Below are positions 63,382 to 64,000 of a stretch of DNA of 64,000 bases, in pieces (the stretch's first letter is position 1; each line of letters begins with the position of its first letter). The notes under the pieces were generated by a model. That model had not been told where the DNA came from and searched no databases. It saw only the letters and a program-made list of their open reading frames with translations. Source of the DNA: Ensifer sp. IC4062 (GTDB taxonomy: Bacteria; Pseudomonadota; Alphaproteobacteria; Rhizobiales; Rhizobiaceae); assembly GCF_020193575.1 (NCBI RefSeq), contig NZ_JADYVD010000018.1, positions 1 through 64,000 of the forward strand, written 5' to 3'. Both the position numbers and the translations under genes were made by a program.

Positions 63382-64000
63382 TTACTGGCCGCGCACAGCG
63401 CCGATTTCCTTGAACAGGATCTGCACCGTCTCCTGGCCGATGTCGGCACTGAACTTCTCGATCATCGGCTTGACGGCATCGCGCAGCTTCTGCGTTTCTT
63501 CCGGGCTGAGTTCGCTGACCTCCATGCCGGTCTTGCGGATTTCCTCGAGTGCCGCGGCATCCTGTTCGCGCGACACCTTGCGCTGGAAATCGCGCGCTTC
63601 GACCGCGGCCTGCTGCAGGACTGCCTTCTCCTCGTCATTGAGGCCATCCCAGAACTTCTTCGAGATCAGCACGATCTGCGGGTTGTACTGGTGACGGGTG
63701 AGCGTCATGTATTTCTGCACCTCGTAGAACTTGGCGTTGAGAATGTTCGCGGCCGGATTCTCCTGGCCATCGACGGTTCCCGTTTCGAGCGCGGTGTAGA
63801 GCTCGGTGTAGGGGAGCGGCACGGCATTGGCGCCGAGAGAGTTGAAGAGCTCGACCGGGATCGGCGACTGGATCGTGCGGATCTTCAGGCCCTTGATGTC
63901 TTCGAGTTTGGTCACCGGGTGGCGGTTGTTGGTGAGGTTGCGGAAGCCGAGTTCCCAATAGGCAAGGCCGACGAGGCCGGTGTCGGGAAGGCGCTCGATC
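63382..64000 (-). CDS. TRAP transporter substrate-binding protein, DctP family (partial, N-terminus outside window)
   Basis: 206 C-terminal codons are present, open through the window end. The sequence contains the DctP hallmarks GLKIRTIQSPIPVELFNSLG, ALPYTELYTALETGTVDGQE (consensus form with PLP...ETGTVDGQEN) and the helical end. It binds an organic acid in the periplasm for a TRAP importer. Position ahead of the shikimate dehydrogenase and dehydratase genes suggests quinate or shikimate as ligand. Confidence 0.9.
   Translation of the reverse strand, partial: IERLPDTGLVGLAYWELGFRNLTNNRHPVTKLEDIKGLKIRTIQSPIPVELFNSLGANAVPLPYTELYTALETGTVDGQENPAANILNAKFYEVQKYMTLTRHQYNPQIVLISKKFWDGLNDEEKAVLQQAAVEARDFQRKVSREQDAAALEEIRKTGMEVSELSPEETQKLRDAVKPMIEKFSADIGQETVQILFKEIGAVRGQ

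Overview
This is a GC-rich, gene-dense window with the hallmarks of a Sinorhizobium/Ensifer-type alphaproteobacterium, most likely from a large secondary replicon. The evidence is a complete napEFDABC cluster, very many ABC uptake systems for sugars, iron and sulfonates, and repeated ~100 bp two-palindrome intergenic elements of the RIME class described in rhizobia. Genus-level placement is an inference. No rRNA, tRNA, CRISPR array, insertion sequence or phage gene was recognised.

Layout. 1-3060: an AfuA/AfuB-type ABC transporter (permease cut by the window start) divergent from a LacI regulator. 3426-8937: dodecin, then a sigma-54 activator of AcoR type with a well-formed -24/-12 promoter in front of a butanediol-dehydrogenase-like enzyme and a flavin monooxygenase. 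9004-13998: a tetR-MFP-RND efflux operon. 14590-19222: periplasmic nitrate reductase napEFDABC. 19512-22925: a DUF454 protein, a serralysin-like RTX metalloprotease without its own secretion genes, a small exported protein and a methyltransferase. 23125-28191: a FecB/FecCD/ATPase iron-type importer with two paralogous binding proteins, preceded by an IRO-like TGA-N9-TCA box and followed by a four-cysteine Rrf2 regulator.

28341-47632 looks like a sulfur-scavenging and redox district. It holds an SfnB-type acyl-CoA-dehydrogenase-fold oxidoreductase, two YdhS-like FAD/NAD(P) proteins, an aldo/keto reductase, a three-subunit molybdenum aldehyde oxidoreductase with a triheme cytochrome, a LysR/SDR pair, and a five-gene operon (FMN reductase, LLM monooxygenase, SsuCAB-like importer). 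It is the stretch richest in RIME copies, and it also holds very small genes, including a 54-residue lipoprotein.

47625-56906 (minus strand) is a carbohydrate locus: Gfo/Idh/MocA dehydrogenase, TIM-barrel isomerase, LacI repressor, sugar-binding protein, two permeases, a cytoplasmic GH32 fructosidase and a MalK-type ATPase. Related LacI-type operators lie ahead of the repressor and over the start of the binding-protein gene. 57033-57663 is a deletion scar joining the start of moxR to the end of batD. 58259-60412 is an nfeD-slipin pair. 60514-64000 is a quinate/shikimate catabolic cluster (QuiC-type dehydratase fused to an HPPD-like domain, shikimate dehydrogenase, TRAP binding protein cut by the window end).

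The most distinctive items are the sigma-54 butanediol-dehydrogenase/monooxygenase unit, the dual-binding-protein iron importer with its IRO box, the moxR/batD scar, and the sulfur district.
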